Shown piece after piece: positions 1 through 8,236 of a stretch of DNA of 49,878 nucleotides. The first letter of the stretch is position 1. Each line of letters begins with the position of its first letter. This DNA comes from Neorhizobium sp. UBA7851 (GTDB lineage: Bacteria; Pseudomonadota; Alphaproteobacteria; Rhizobiales; Rhizobiaceae): contig DLSX01000258.1 in the NCBI GenBank assembly GCA_002500765.1, forward strand, positions 6,232-56,109. The letters are read 5' to 3'. A model generated the notes under the pieces. The model did no database searches, was not told where the DNA came from, and saw only the letters and a program-made list of their open reading frames with translations. The position numbers were made by a program, and so were the translations under genes.

Positions 1-345
1 TATTCCGCCTGCATAAGGGCGGCCCATCCGATCACCGGTTCCGCCTCGCCGGTTATGCGGACCGGTGTAGCCGAAGCGGAACGGGGCAATTGTAGGCACA
101 GGTTGGAACAGCGGGGATGAGAAAAGGGGTAAGTGGTTGGGATTGCTTGTGGGGTATGCGGAAACGTCCCCGGGTGGCTGGCGTTTCTGCTTGTGGCTTG
201 CCCGTCATCCGCCTACCGGCACCTTCTCCCCGCTCGCGGGGAGAAGGACGCAAGCCGCACCGTTCTCGCCTCTCTTTAACATTGATCGGCGCAGGTCCCC
301 TATCCCCGTAGAACAGGGCGGGGGCAATCTGTGCAGCCCAGCGTA
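1..345. other. Non-coding or unassigned left edge of window
   Basis: No open frame here resembles a family I recognise. All frames are short and read through a palindromic element at 222-247. In rhizobia a thioredoxin gene often lies beyond folC, but I cannot match any of these bases to one. The stretch is best treated as the intergenic region downstream of folC. A gene end running in from the left edge cannot be excluded. Confidence 0.5.
222..247. repeat. Perfect palindrome, REP-like element
   Basis: Two 12-base arms (CCTTCTCCCCGC and its exact reverse complement) are separated by only TC. It resembles the short GC-rich palindromes scattered between genes of many rhizobial genomes. No second copy was noticed in this window. 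There is no T-tract on either side, so it is not an obvious intrinsic terminator, although it lies about 100 bases beyond the folC stop and could form an mRNA 3' end hairpin. Confidence 0.7.
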
Positions 346-1698
346 TCAGGTCGGTGGCGTGCCGTTGTCGGCCAGGACGTTACCGGCGAAATAGAGGGAG
401 CCGCCGATGAGGATGCGGGGTGGGGCCCTATCCGGGATCTGGCGGAGGGTGATTTCCTTGAGGGCTTCGATGACCGAAGCGGATGGCTCCGCGACCAGAC
501 CGGCGTCGAAGGCGGAATGGGCAAGAACGACGGGATCGAGACCGGCTTCGCTGTCGCGGATGCGCACGGTGAAAACGTGCTCCGCCAGGTCGGCGAAGGC
601 GTGGAAATAACCGACCGGATCCTTGGTGTTGATCATGCCCGTGATGAGATAGAGGGGCCGCGGGTTGCGGTCTTCGAAGGCGGCCATGGCCTCGGCGATG
701 ACTTCGCCGCCGGCGGGGTTATGACCGCCATCCAGCCAGATTTCCGAACCCTTGGGGGCAAACTGCAGGAGCTTGCCTTCAGTGAGCCGCTGCAGCCGAG
801 CCGGCCATTCGACCGAGGTCATCGCCGTTTCCATCATCTGATCGGTGACGGCAAAACCCGCGGCCTTGACGGCCCGGATTGCGGCTGCAGCATTGGCGAG
901 TTGATGACGGCCAGGAAGCCGTGGCAAGGGCAGATCATGAAGGCCGTCCTCATCCTGATAGATCAGGCGGCCGAATTCTTCATGGGCTGAAAAATCCTGA
1001 CCATAGACGGTGAGCGGACAGCCAAGGCGATCGGCGGTGGAGATCAGCACGTCGCGGGCCGCCTCGAACTCCTGATGCCCAACAACGACCGGGCGGCGGC
1101 GTTTCATGATACCCGCCTTTTCGGCCGCGATCAGCTCCACCTTGTCGCCAAGATAGGCCTGATGATCCAGCGCGATCGGCATGATGACGGAAACGGCCGG
1201 ATCGGCAATGACATTGGTGGCATCAAACCTGCCGCCCAGACCGACTTCCAGAATGACTGCATCCGCCGATTGCTCCGAAAAGAGGAGGAAGGTGGCTGCC
1301 GTGAGGATCTCGAATACCGTGATCGCCTGGCCGTCATTGGCTGCCGAAACCCGACGCAGGGCATCGGCCAGAAGCGCATCGTCAACCAGTTGCCCGCGGC
1401 CACCCTTTACACCGATACGGAAACGCTCGTGCCAATGTACCAGATGTGGAGATGTGTGGACATGCACCGCCTGGCCACCAGCCTCCAGGAGAGCGCGACA
1501 AAAGGCCGTGCAGGACCCCTTGCCGTTGGTGCCGGCCACATGGATGACCGGCGGCAGTTTCAGATGCGGATTGCCGAGAGCTTCGAGGAGGCGGGTAATG
1601 CGCTCCAGCGAGAGGTCGAAGCCCTTCGGGTGAAGGGTCATCAACTTGTCGATTTCCTGCTCGGCCGCACTCACGACGGGCTGGTTCATCATCGTCAT
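346..1698 (-). CDS. folC: Bifunctional folylpolyglutamate synthase / dihydrofolate synthase
   Basis: This Mur-ligase family enzyme adds glutamate to dihydropteroate and then to reduced folates, using ATP, in the cytoplasm. The 450-residue protein has the usual length. Visible motifs are the P-loop GTNGKGS at residues 56-62, HTSPHL at 81-86, EVGLGGRFDATN at 151-162 and the ALDHQ segment near 176-180. The Mur C-terminal domain contains DGGHNPAG. Three closely spaced ATG codons at 1698, 1692 and 1689 are possible starts; the first is taken, but no clear Shine-Dalgarno sequence decides between them. It lies 41 bases downstream of accD and ends the trpFBA-accD-folC run, probably as part of one transcript. 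Confidence 0.95.
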   Translation of the reverse strand: MTMMNQPVVSAAEQEIDKLMTLHPKGFDLSLERITRLLEALGNPHLKLPPVIHVAGTNGKGSCTAFCRALLEAGGQAVHVHTSPHLVHWHERFRIGVKGGRGQLVDDALLADALRRVSAANDGQAITVFEILTAATFLLFSEQSADAVILEVGLGGRFDATNVIADPAVSVIMPIALDHQAYLGDKVELIAAEKAGIMKRRRPVVVGHQEFEAARDVLISTADRLGCPLTVYGQDFSAHEEFGRLIYQDEDGLHDLPLPRLPGRHQLANAAAAIRAVKAAGFAVTDQMMETAMTSVEWPARLQRLTEGKLLQFAPKGSEIWLDGGHNPAGGEVIAEAMAAFEDRNPRPLYLITGMINTKDPVGYFHAFADLAEHVFTVRIRDSEAGLDPVVLAHSAFDAGLVAEPSASVIEALKEITLRQIPDRAPPRILIGGSLYFAGNVLADNGTPPT

Positions 1699-1739
1699 CC
1701 CGAAACTCTGGCCGAAGCTCTGACTTTTTCTTATCCGGT

Positions 1740-2630
1740 TCAGGCGCTGGCAGCGACCGGTGCCGCAAGGGCTTCCTGGACCGGCTGCTTCATCAGCATG
1801 CGCAGGATACTGGCAAGGGTCGCCGGAATGTCGTGGCGCTTGACCACCATGTCGACCATGCCGTGTTCCAGAAGGTATTCGGAGGTCTGGAAACCTTCAG
1901 GCAGCTTTTCGCGCAGGGTCTGTTCGATGACGCGCTTGCCGGCAAAGCCGATTTCGGCACCCGGTTCGGCAATGTGGACATCACCCAGCATGGCATAGGA
2001 TGCCGTGACGCCGCCCGTGGTCGGGTTGGTGAGGACGCAAATGTAAGGAAGGCCGGCTTCCTTCAGCATGTCGACGGCAACCGTGGTGCGCGGCAACTGC
2101 ATCAGCGACAGGATACCCTCCTGCATGCGGGCGCCGCCCGAGGCCGGGAAGATGATCAGAGCGCATTTTTCCTTAAGCGCGCGCTCGGCCGCCTTCACGA
2201 TCGCTTCGCCGGCGGCCATGCCGAGCGAACCACCGATGAAGTTGAACTCGTGCACGACGGCCACGAGCTTGACGCCCTGAACCATGCCGAGGCCGGACAG
2301 GATCGTATCCTCCTGCTCGGTCTTCAGGCGGCTGTCCTTGAGGCGATCGGCATATCTCTTGCTGTCACGGAACTTCAGCGGATCCTGCGCGACCTTCGGC
2401 TGCGGCAGAGCTTCGTACTCGCCACCATCGAAAAGGTCCCTCAGGCGGGCCTTGGCCGGCATCTTCATATGGAAGCCGGAGGCGGGAATGACCCACTTGT
2501 TCTCTTCCAGATCCTTGTGGAAGACCATTTCGCCGGTTTCCGGGCACTTGATCCAGAGGTTTTCCGGAACCTCGCGACGACCGAGCATGGAATTGATGCG
2601 CGGCCGGACGTAATTGGTGATCCAGTTCAC
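1740..2630 (-). CDS. accD: Acetyl-CoA carboxylase carboxyltransferase subunit beta
   Basis: With AccA it moves the carboxyl group from biotin on AccB to acetyl-CoA, giving malonyl-CoA, the first committed step of fatty-acid synthesis. The 296-residue protein carries the crotonase-fold carboxyltransferase signatures SGGARMQEG (164-172), NPTTGGVTAS (202-211) and GFAGKRVIEQT (228-238). The N-terminal segment aligns with the E. coli zinc ribbon, but only Cys29 of the four zinc-binding cysteines is present; the other positions are Thr32, Ile48 and Ser51. The start is GTG at 2630, with GGAG nine bases upstream. It follows trpA by 45 bases and precedes folC. Confidence 0.96.
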   Translation of the reverse strand: MNWITNYVRPRINSMLGRREVPENLWIKCPETGEMVFHKDLEENKWVIPASGFHMKMPAKARLRDLFDGGEYEALPQPKVAQDPLKFRDSKRYADRLKDSRLKTEQEDTILSGLGMVQGVKLVAVVHEFNFIGGSLGMAAGEAIVKAAERALKEKCALIIFPASGGARMQEGILSLMQLPRTTVAVDMLKEAGLPYICVLTNPTTGGVTASYAMLGDVHIAEPGAEIGFAGKRVIEQTLREKLPEGFQTSEYLLEHGMVDMVVKRHDIPATLASILRMLMKQPVQEALAAPVAASA

Positions 2631-2675
2631 TTGGGCGTACTCCGATATCTAGTTTTCAGGCCTAATCTGGGCCAG

Positions 2676-3515
2676 TTATTCGGCGGCAACAAGGCGGGCG
2701 GAACGCACGCCCGTCGCCAAGCCGCGAACGAAGGTGGAAACGGCGGAAACCGTGTCGGGGGTGGCGGCGCCATCCCTGGTGAGGCTGCCGGCAACCTGGG
2801 CAACGATGGCCGTGCCGACAACAACACCGTCGGCCGCGGCACCGATCGCCTTGGCATGGTCAGCCGTCTTGACGCCGAAACCGACGCAGACCGGAAGATC
2901 GGTGTGACCCTTAATACGGGCGACGGCACCGGAGATCAGCGACGGATCCGGCAGGGCCGAACCGGTAATGCCATTCATCGAGACGTAATAGACGAAGCCG
3001 GACGTGTTGTTGAGCACCGTCGGAAGACGCTTTTCGTCGGTGGTCGGCGTCGTCAGGCGGATGAAGTTGATACCCTTGGCGAGCGCCGGGGTGCAAAGCT
3101 CGTCATCCATTTCCGGCGGCAGGTCGACAATGATCAGGCCATCGATACCGGCCTCAATCGCGTCATCGAGAAATCTGTCGACGCCGTAGATATAGATCGG
3201 GTTGTAATAACCCATCATGACGATCGGGGTGTCGCTGTCGCTCTTGCGGAAATCGCGTGCGAGATCGAGCGTCTTGGCGAGCGTCTGGCCGCCTTTCAGC
3301 GCGCGCTGGCCGGCAAGCTGGATGGTCGGACCATCGGCCATCGGATCGGAAAAGGGCATGCCGAGCTCGATCACGTCGGCACCGGCTTCCGGCAGCGCCT
3401 TCATGATGCCGAGTGAAGTCTGGTAATCCGGATCGCCGCCCATGAAATAGGTAACGAGAGCGGGGCGACCTTCGGCCTTCAGCTTGTCGAAACGTGCGTC
3501 CATTCTGGAAGTCAT
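2676..3515 (-). CDS. trpA: Tryptophan synthase alpha chain
   Basis: It cleaves indole-3-glycerol phosphate to indole and glyceraldehyde 3-phosphate; indole is channelled to TrpB. The 279 residues form a standard TIM barrel. The two catalytic acids are visible: Glu50 (in VIELGMPFSDP) and Asp61 (in MADGPT), matching Glu49 and Asp60 of the E. coli enzyme. The loop TTPTTDEKR and the phosphate-binding GFGVKT segment are also present. It begins two bases after the trpB stop codon, which implies translational coupling. An in-frame ATG four codons further in is an alternative start. Confidence 0.97.
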   Translation of the reverse strand: MTSRMDARFDKLKAEGRPALVTYFMGGDPDYQTSLGIMKALPEAGADVIELGMPFSDPMADGPTIQLAGQRALKGGQTLAKTLDLARDFRKSDSDTPIVMMGYYNPIYIYGVDRFLDDAIEAGIDGLIIVDLPPEMDDELCTPALAKGINFIRLTTPTTDEKRLPTVLNNTSGFVYYVSMNGITGSALPDPSLISGAVARIKGHTDLPVCVGFGVKTADHAKAIGAAADGVVVGTAIVAQVAGSLTRDGAATPDTVSAVSTFVRGLATGVRSARLVAAE

Positions 3516-3517
3516 GA

Positions 3518-4738
3518 TTACAGCCCCATTCCGAGGATTTTGCCGACGGTGAAGATGTCCTTGTCGCCGCGGCCGGACAGGTTCATCAGGATGATCTGGT
3601 CCTTGCCCATTTTCGGCGCGCGCTTGATCACCTCGGCGATGGCGTGGCTGGGTTCGAGCGCTGGAATGATACCTTCGAGCCTGGTCAAAAGCTGGAAGGC
3701 TTCGAGCGCCTCGTCATCCATGATCGGCACGTACTCTGCGCGGCCGATATCGTTCAGCCAGCTATGCTCGGGACCGATGCCCGGATAATCGAGACCGGCG
3801 GAAATCGAGTGGCCTTCGAGGATCTGGCCGTCCTTGTCCTGCAAGAGATAGGTGCGGTTGCCATGCAGCACGCCCGGCGAACCGGCGGTGATGGAGGCGC
3901 AATGTTCGTTGCCGTCAAGGCCGTGGCCACCGGCTTCGACGCCGACGATCCGGACGCTTTCGTCATCGAGGAAGGGATGGAAGAGGCCGATCGCGTTGGA
4001 ACCGCCGCCAACGGCCGCGATGACGACATCCGGCAGCCTGCCTTCTGCTTCCAGGATCTGCTCACGGGCTTCCTGGCCGATGACGGCCTGGAAATCACGG
4101 ACCATTTCCGGATAGGGATGCGGGCCTGCCGCCGTACCGATCAGGTAATAGGTGTCGTCGACATTGGTGACCCAGTCACGCAGCGCCTCGTTCATGGCGT
4201 CCTTCAGCGTGCCGGAGCCTGCCGTGACGGCCTTCACTTCGGCGCCAAGGAGCTTCATGCGGAAAACGTTCGGCGCCTGGCGTTCGACATCGGTCGCGCC
4301 CATGTAAACGACGCAAGGGAGGCCGAAGCGCGCGGCGACGGTGGCAGAGGCCACACCGTGCTGACCGGCACCGGTTTCCGCGATGATGCGGGTCTTGCCC
4401 ATGCGCTTGGCCAGCAGGATCTGGCCGATGCAATTGTTGATCTTGTGCGAGCCGGTGTGGTTCAGCTCTTCGCGCTTGAAATAGATCTTTGCACCGCCGA
4501 GATGTTCGGTCAGGCGCTCGGCATAGTAGAGCGGGCTCGGGCGGCCGATATAATGCGTGCCGAGATCGGCCAGTTCCTTCTGAAAGGCCGGATCGTTTTT
4601 CGCCTTTTCCCATTCGCCCTGGAGATCCAGGATCAGCGGCATCAAGGTTTCAGCGACAAAGCGGCCGCCGAAAATGCCGAAACGGCCGTCCTCATCGGGG
4701 CCGGAGCGGAAGGAATTGGGTTTTGGCGTCTCGTTCAC
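3518..4738 (-). CDS. trpB: Tryptophan synthase beta chain
   Basis: This PLP enzyme condenses indole with L-serine to tryptophan in an alpha2-beta2 complex with TrpA. At 406 residues it has the common TrpB1 length. HTGSHKINN places the PLP-binding lysine at Lys99. The catalytic glutamate is Glu121 in ETGAGQHG, and the phosphate-binding loop GGGSNAIG is at 244-251. The start is GTG at 4738, supported by a strong AAGGAG Shine-Dalgarno (complement of 4745-4750) that overlaps the trpF stop codon. The trpF, trpB and trpA genes therefore form one coupled unit. Confidence 0.97.
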   Translation of the reverse strand: MNETPKPNSFRSGPDEDGRFGIFGGRFVAETLMPLILDLQGEWEKAKNDPAFQKELADLGTHYIGRPSPLYYAERLTEHLGGAKIYFKREELNHTGSHKINNCIGQILLAKRMGKTRIIAETGAGQHGVASATVAARFGLPCVVYMGATDVERQAPNVFRMKLLGAEVKAVTAGSGTLKDAMNEALRDWVTNVDDTYYLIGTAAGPHPYPEMVRDFQAVIGQEAREQILEAEGRLPDVVIAAVGGGSNAIGLFHPFLDDESVRIVGVEAGGHGLDGNEHCASITAGSPGVLHGNRTYLLQDKDGQILEGHSISAGLDYPGIGPEHSWLNDIGRAEYVPIMDDEALEAFQLLTRLEGIIPALEPSHAIAEVIKRAPKMGKDQIILMNLSGRGDKDIFTVGKILGMGL

Positions 4739-4749
4739 TCTCTGCTCCT

Positions 4750-5406
4750 TCAGCGTTTCATGGCCTTCGCGTCGGCGACAGCTTCAAAAAACGCATCGAT
4801 CATTGCAATATCTTTCACGCCCGGTGCGCTTTCCACCCCGGACGACACATCGATACCGGTTGCGCGCGTGGACGCGATCGCAGACGCGACATTATCCTTG
4901 TTCAGCCCACCGGAAAGCATGTAATCCACGCCTTCGTCAAGCGAAGCCATCAGCTTCCAGTCGAAGGAAACGCCATTTCCGCCGGGCAATTCCGAGCCCT
5001 TCGGCGCCTTGGCATCGAAGAGGAAGCGGTCTGCAACGCCGACAAACGGGTCCACGCGATCGAGATCAGCCTGATCCCGGATGGAAAACACCTTCATGAC
5101 CGGCAGACCATAGAGCGCCTTGATATGAAGGATGCGTTCCGGGCTCTCATGTCCGTGAAGCTGAAGGATATCCGGACGCAGGAGAGAAACGATATCGTCG
5201 AGATCCTCGTCATTGGCGTCAACGGTAACAGCGACGATCCTGGCCCGATCACGAACCCTGTCAGCCAGCTCGCCGGCGATCTCGGGCGCGATATTTCGCG
5301 GGCTTTTTTCGAAGAAGATGAAGCCGATATGGGTGGCCCCGCGCTCGACAGCACGATCCACGGCTTCCGCCGTCGACAAACCACAAATCTTGACGTCGAT
5401 TTTCAT
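4750..5406 (-). CDS. trpF: Phosphoribosylanthranilate isomerase
   Basis: It performs the Amadori rearrangement of phosphoribosylanthranilate to CdRP in tryptophan synthesis. The protein begins MKIDVKICGL, with general base Cys8. The acid Asp131 lies in LFDAKAPKG, and the phosphate-binding DVSSGVE segment is at 186-192. An in-frame ATG 16 codons upstream (5454) exists, but the family always starts just before the KICG motif, so 5406 is chosen, giving 218 residues. It is the first gene of the trpF-trpB-trpA-accD-folC run. No leader peptide or attenuator was recognised upstream. Confidence 0.95.
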   Translation of the reverse strand: MKIDVKICGLSTAEAVDRAVERGATHIGFIFFEKSPRNIAPEIAGELADRVRDRARIVAVTVDANDEDLDDIVSLLRPDILQLHGHESPERILHIKALYGLPVMKVFSIRDQADLDRVDPFVGVADRFLFDAKAPKGSELPGGNGVSFDWKLMASLDEGVDYMLSGGLNKDNVASAIASTRATGIDVSSGVESAPGVKDIAMIDAFFEAVADAKAMKR

Positions 5407-5705
5407 GACGGCGGAGTGACACGAAATGCATGCTGAGTCGAGAATCTTTTGCATCAGAAGCCCGCCCGGGCATCAACGATACGAAGAATTAACCGTGATG
5501 CTGCAGATACGAATCGTGACCTGCTCACGCTTCGTGAATACATGACATATCAGTTTTCTCTTATGAATGTTTAGGGTCGCCAAAAGCGAAAAAGGAATGG
5601 AATTTCCGAGCCTTGGCTGATCATGAAAGATAATTGATAAACGAAGGAAATTGAGGTAGCTTATTCCTCAACCAGATGATTTTTGAAATTTTTTGGCGGG
5701 ATGAC
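5407..5705. other. Divergent intergenic region trpF / sleB-like gene
   Basis: About 300 AT-rich bases separate the trpF start from the hydrolase start and must hold both divergent promoters. I see no convincing consensus promoter. A short inverted repeat, TTGAGG-9-CCTCAA at 5651-5671, sits 35 bases before the hydrolase start and could be an operator. No Trp-rich leader peptide was seen on the trpF side. Confidence 0.5.
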
Positions 5706-6755
5706 ATGACGAGGATTACAACTGCTGCCTGGCGGGCAGCTTTATGTCTGGCTGCTGGCGGCATGCTCACAGCATGCAACAGTACACAGACGGTCTCGTC
5801 GGTGGACGCCAAGGACAAGACCACCAAACTGGCTGCTGTGCAAAACGGCACCAAAAAAGAGGTCTACAGCTACACCAACAAAGATCGTGAATGCCTGAAG
5901 CGCGCGATGTATTTCGAATCCAGGCGGACGAGCGAAAACGGTTTCCTGGCCGTCGGTAGCGTGATCATGAACCGGCTGACATCGGGCATCTATCCCGAGA
6001 CGATCTGCGGTGTTGTCGCACAGAAGAACCAGTTCGCTCCGGGCGTCATGACCCGCAAGATGGACGAGTCGACGGCGCCAGACCTCAACAATGCTGCGGA
6101 CGCCGTGTTGAAAGGTGCGCGCCATCCCGACGTGAAGAATGCGATGTTCTTCCATACCGAGGGATACTCGTTCCCGTATAACAACATGCATTATGTCGCC
6201 GCTGCCGGCGGTAACGTGTTCTACGAAAAGCGCGACGAGGACGGCAATCTGCAGACGGCAGCTCCTAAGCCTGCCAACAGCTACATTCTCGCCTATGCCT
6301 CGAACGACCCCGAGCAGAACCCTGCCCTGTCGTCGTCGATCATCGCCGAAGCTGCGACTGCTGCCACTTCCGCTACACAAGTGGCGACGGTTTCGGAGCC
6401 TGACGCGCCTGCGCAAGTTGCAGCATTGCCGGAAAAGAGCCCGCATAACGGTTCCGGACAGGTTGCTGCCGCCGCAACGAAACCGCCGCTTGCGCCGGTG
6501 ATCACGGCAGCGATTGCGCGGTCCAGCATGGCAGAGGCATTCGACACCGCTTATCCGGTGCCGCAGAACGCTTCCTATACGCCTGCTGCAACCAAAGGCC
6601 TCTACCAGACCAGTCTCGAAAACGGCGCGAAAGTTCCGGTACCTGCCGCGCGACCGAACCAGCAGAAGCGTCCCGGCGCAGGAATGGCCATGGCAGATCC
6701 GGTACCTGGCCTCAGCCAGGAAAACTGGACCATGCGGACGAGCAACTGGCAATAA
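5706..6755 (+). CDS. SleB-like cell wall hydrolase, predicted lipoprotein
   Basis: The start at 5706 gives a basic N-terminus, a short hydrophobic stretch and a lipobox LTAC with acceptor Cys24. The mature protein is therefore probably a lipid-anchored envelope protein. Residues about 60-178 form a Hydrolase_2/SleB domain (CLKRAMYFESR, VGSVIMNRL, CGVVAQKNQFAPG, AMFFHTEG, YVAAAGGNVFYEK). Glu71 is the likely catalytic acid of this lytic-transglycosylase-like family acting on peptidoglycan. The remaining 170 residues are low-complexity and Ala/Pro/Thr-rich, probably a flexible wall-spanning tail. An ATG ten codons upstream is less likely because it would put acidic residues ahead of the signal. 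The 349-residue gene stands alone. Confidence 0.85.
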   Translation: MTRITTAAWRAALCLAAGGMLTACNSTQTVSSVDAKDKTTKLAAVQNGTKKEVYSYTNKDRECLKRAMYFESRRTSENGFLAVGSVIMNRLTSGIYPETICGVVAQKNQFAPGVMTRKMDESTAPDLNNAADAVLKGARHPDVKNAMFFHTEGYSFPYNNMHYVAAAGGNVFYEKRDEDGNLQTAAPKPANSYILAYASNDPEQNPALSSSIIAEAATAATSATQVATVSEPDAPAQVAALPEKSPHNGSGQVAAAATKPPLAPVITAAIARSSMAEAFDTAYPVPQNASYTPAATKGLYQTSLENGAKVPVPAARPNQQKRPGAGMAMADPVPGLSQENWTMRTSNWQ

Positions 6756-6808
6756 GCCAGGGAACCGTCTCTGGCGCCGACAGCCCGGATGTCTTTGGCG
6801 CGCTTCTT

Positions 6809-7570
6809 TCAGCTGAAGTCGATGGCATGAAGCTGCGAACCGTGCAGTTTCAGCCAGCGCCGCGCCTCATCCATCCTCGGGCATAAATCCTTGCAGAGCG
6901 CCCAGAACTTCGGGCCGTGGTTCATCTCCCTGAGATGCGCGACCTCGTGGGCTGCGAGATAATCGATGATCAGCGGCGGCGCCATGACGATGCGCCACGA
7001 GAAGCTGAGATTGCCGTCCCAGGAACATGAGCCCCAGCGGCTGCGGGTGTCCTTCATCGACACCGATGCGATCGGCTTGCGGATCGAGGCGGCGTGTCGC
7101 CGGGCAAGCGCTTCAAGATCGTGCCGCGCTTCCTTCTTGAGGAAGGTCGAGATCCTGCGGCCCATATGATTTTCCAGACCGCTGACCTTCAGAACCGGTT
7201 CCCCGTCGATGACAACGGCTTCGGTCACCCCGCGCAGGGATCCGGTATGTTCGATGCGATGCTCGACGCCGCGGATGGAGATGCTTCCGCCTGGCCGGAT
7301 CGGGTTATCGAGGGAAAATTTGGCGAGCTTGGTTTTTAGCCAACCTTCGTGGCGCTGAAGAAAATCATCCACCTCATAGTGCTTGAGCCCCACCGGTATG
7401 GTGAGGTTGAGCGCCCTGCCACCCGGCTCTATCCTGAGGGTTATGCGGGTCGCGCGGCTGTTTTCCTTGATCGTCAAGGGCATTGCCCGATCCCCCACGG
7501 CCAGGGTGCGCTTGACGGTCTGAAGCGGTTTGGTTGACCGGCGAACCGGCTTCTTGAGGAGCGCGAACAT
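6809..7570 (-). CDS. YgjP-like metallopeptidase (DUF45, M48-related)
   Basis: The C-terminal half contains the zinc-protease motif HEVAH at 208-212, a following MNHGPKFW with His218 as probable third ligand, and the family hallmark DTRSRWGSCS at 174-183. These are typical of the YgjP/WLM-like DUF45 family, whose physiological substrate is not established. The protein has 253 residues and a basic N-terminus without a signal peptide or membrane helix, so it is predicted cytoplasmic. It is convergent with the sleB-like gene and lies downstream of the DUF2852 gene, separated from it by a terminator. Confidence 0.85.
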   Translation of the reverse strand: MFALLKKPVRRSTKPLQTVKRTLAVGDRAMPLTIKENSRATRITLRIEPGGRALNLTIPVGLKHYEVDDFLQRHEGWLKTKLAKFSLDNPIRPGGSISIRGVEHRIEHTGSLRGVTEAVVIDGEPVLKVSGLENHMGRRISTFLKKEARHDLEALARRHAASIRKPIASVSMKDTRSRWGSCSWDGNLSFSWRIVMAPPLIIDYLAAHEVAHLREMNHGPKFWALCKDLCPRMDEARRWLKLHGSQLHAIDFS

Positions 7571-7608
7571 GATCTCTACTTAGCCGATTCATCAGGATTT
7601 TTCCCATC

Positions 7609-7640
7609 AAAAAAGCCGGCGCCTATAAGGCACCGGCTTT
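7609..7640 (-). terminator. Rho-independent terminator after DUF2852 gene
   Basis: Read on the minus strand, a 12-pair stem (AAAGCCGGTGCC with GGCGCCGGCTTT, one G-T pair) encloses TTATA and runs into six Ts. It lies directly beyond the stop at 7666 and separates that gene from the DUF45 peptidase. Confidence 0.85.
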
Positions 7641-7665
7641 CAATCAGGCAAAACCCATCGCGATG

Positions 7666-8100
7666 TCAGATATCGACAACCGGCTGGTCACCGGCCGGGC
7701 GGTTCTTGCGTTCGCGCATGAAGCGGTCGAACTCTTCCTGGTCCTTGGCGCGGCGAAGTTCGCGGGCATAGGCATCGAAGTCCTCCCGCATCTCGTCAAG
7801 CTTGCGGCGTTCTTCGTCCAGGCGGTCCAGTTCGGCCTTGCGCCAGTCGTCGAAGGCGACATTGCCGGTCGAGAAATGCGCGTTGTAGCGATGATTTGCC
7901 TTGCGGCAGCCGGCAAACCACTTACTGGCCATTTTGTCGGCGCGATCGTTGGCATCGCGCTTGAAGCCGCGAAGCCGATCCCCGAAAATGATATAGGCGA
8001 GCATAGCCAGGCCGAGCGGCCAGAAAACTATGAAACCGAGCACCATGAGAGCAATGGTGGCCGGCGTCCACTCCGGACGTATCAATGCAGACTGGTTCAT
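7666..8100 (-). CDS. DUF2852 family membrane protein
   Basis: The 144-residue protein has one hydrophobic segment near residues 15-40 (IALMVLGFIVFWPLGLAMLAYIIFG), followed by a highly charged cytoplasmic tail rich in Arg, Glu and Asp with coiled-coil character (LDRLDEERRKLDEMRE). The FWPLG and WRKAELDRLDEERRKL stretches match the DUF2852 family of alphaproteobacteria, which has no known function. The gene is monocistronic with its own strong terminator. Confidence 0.8.
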   Translation of the reverse strand: MNQSALIRPEWTPATIALMVLGFIVFWPLGLAMLAYIIFGDRLRGFKRDANDRADKMASKWFAGCRKANHRYNAHFSTGNVAFDDWRKAELDRLDEERRKLDEMREDFDAYARELRRAKDQEEFDRFMRERKNRPAGDQPVVDI

Positions 8101-8236
8101 AGGTCACACCCTTAGGGTTAGAGCGGGAGGCCGTATGCCAGCCCGACGGGAATCGATTTGGTGAGCCCCGGATCGTGCTTCAAGAAGATCGAAGATTAAA
8201 TTCGCTAAAATACGGAAATGCCTGCCGGAATTCGAT

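Noticed and set aside
1833..3416. Long open frame (527 codons) on the plus strand opposite accD and trpA
   Set aside because: It mirrors two well-conserved genes on the other strand, crosses their intergenic gap only by chance in GC-rich DNA, and its translation resembles no family.
6756..6775. Eight-pair hairpin after the SleB-like gene as a terminator
   Set aside because: It contains a G-T pair and has no T-run after it; evidence is too weak to annotate.
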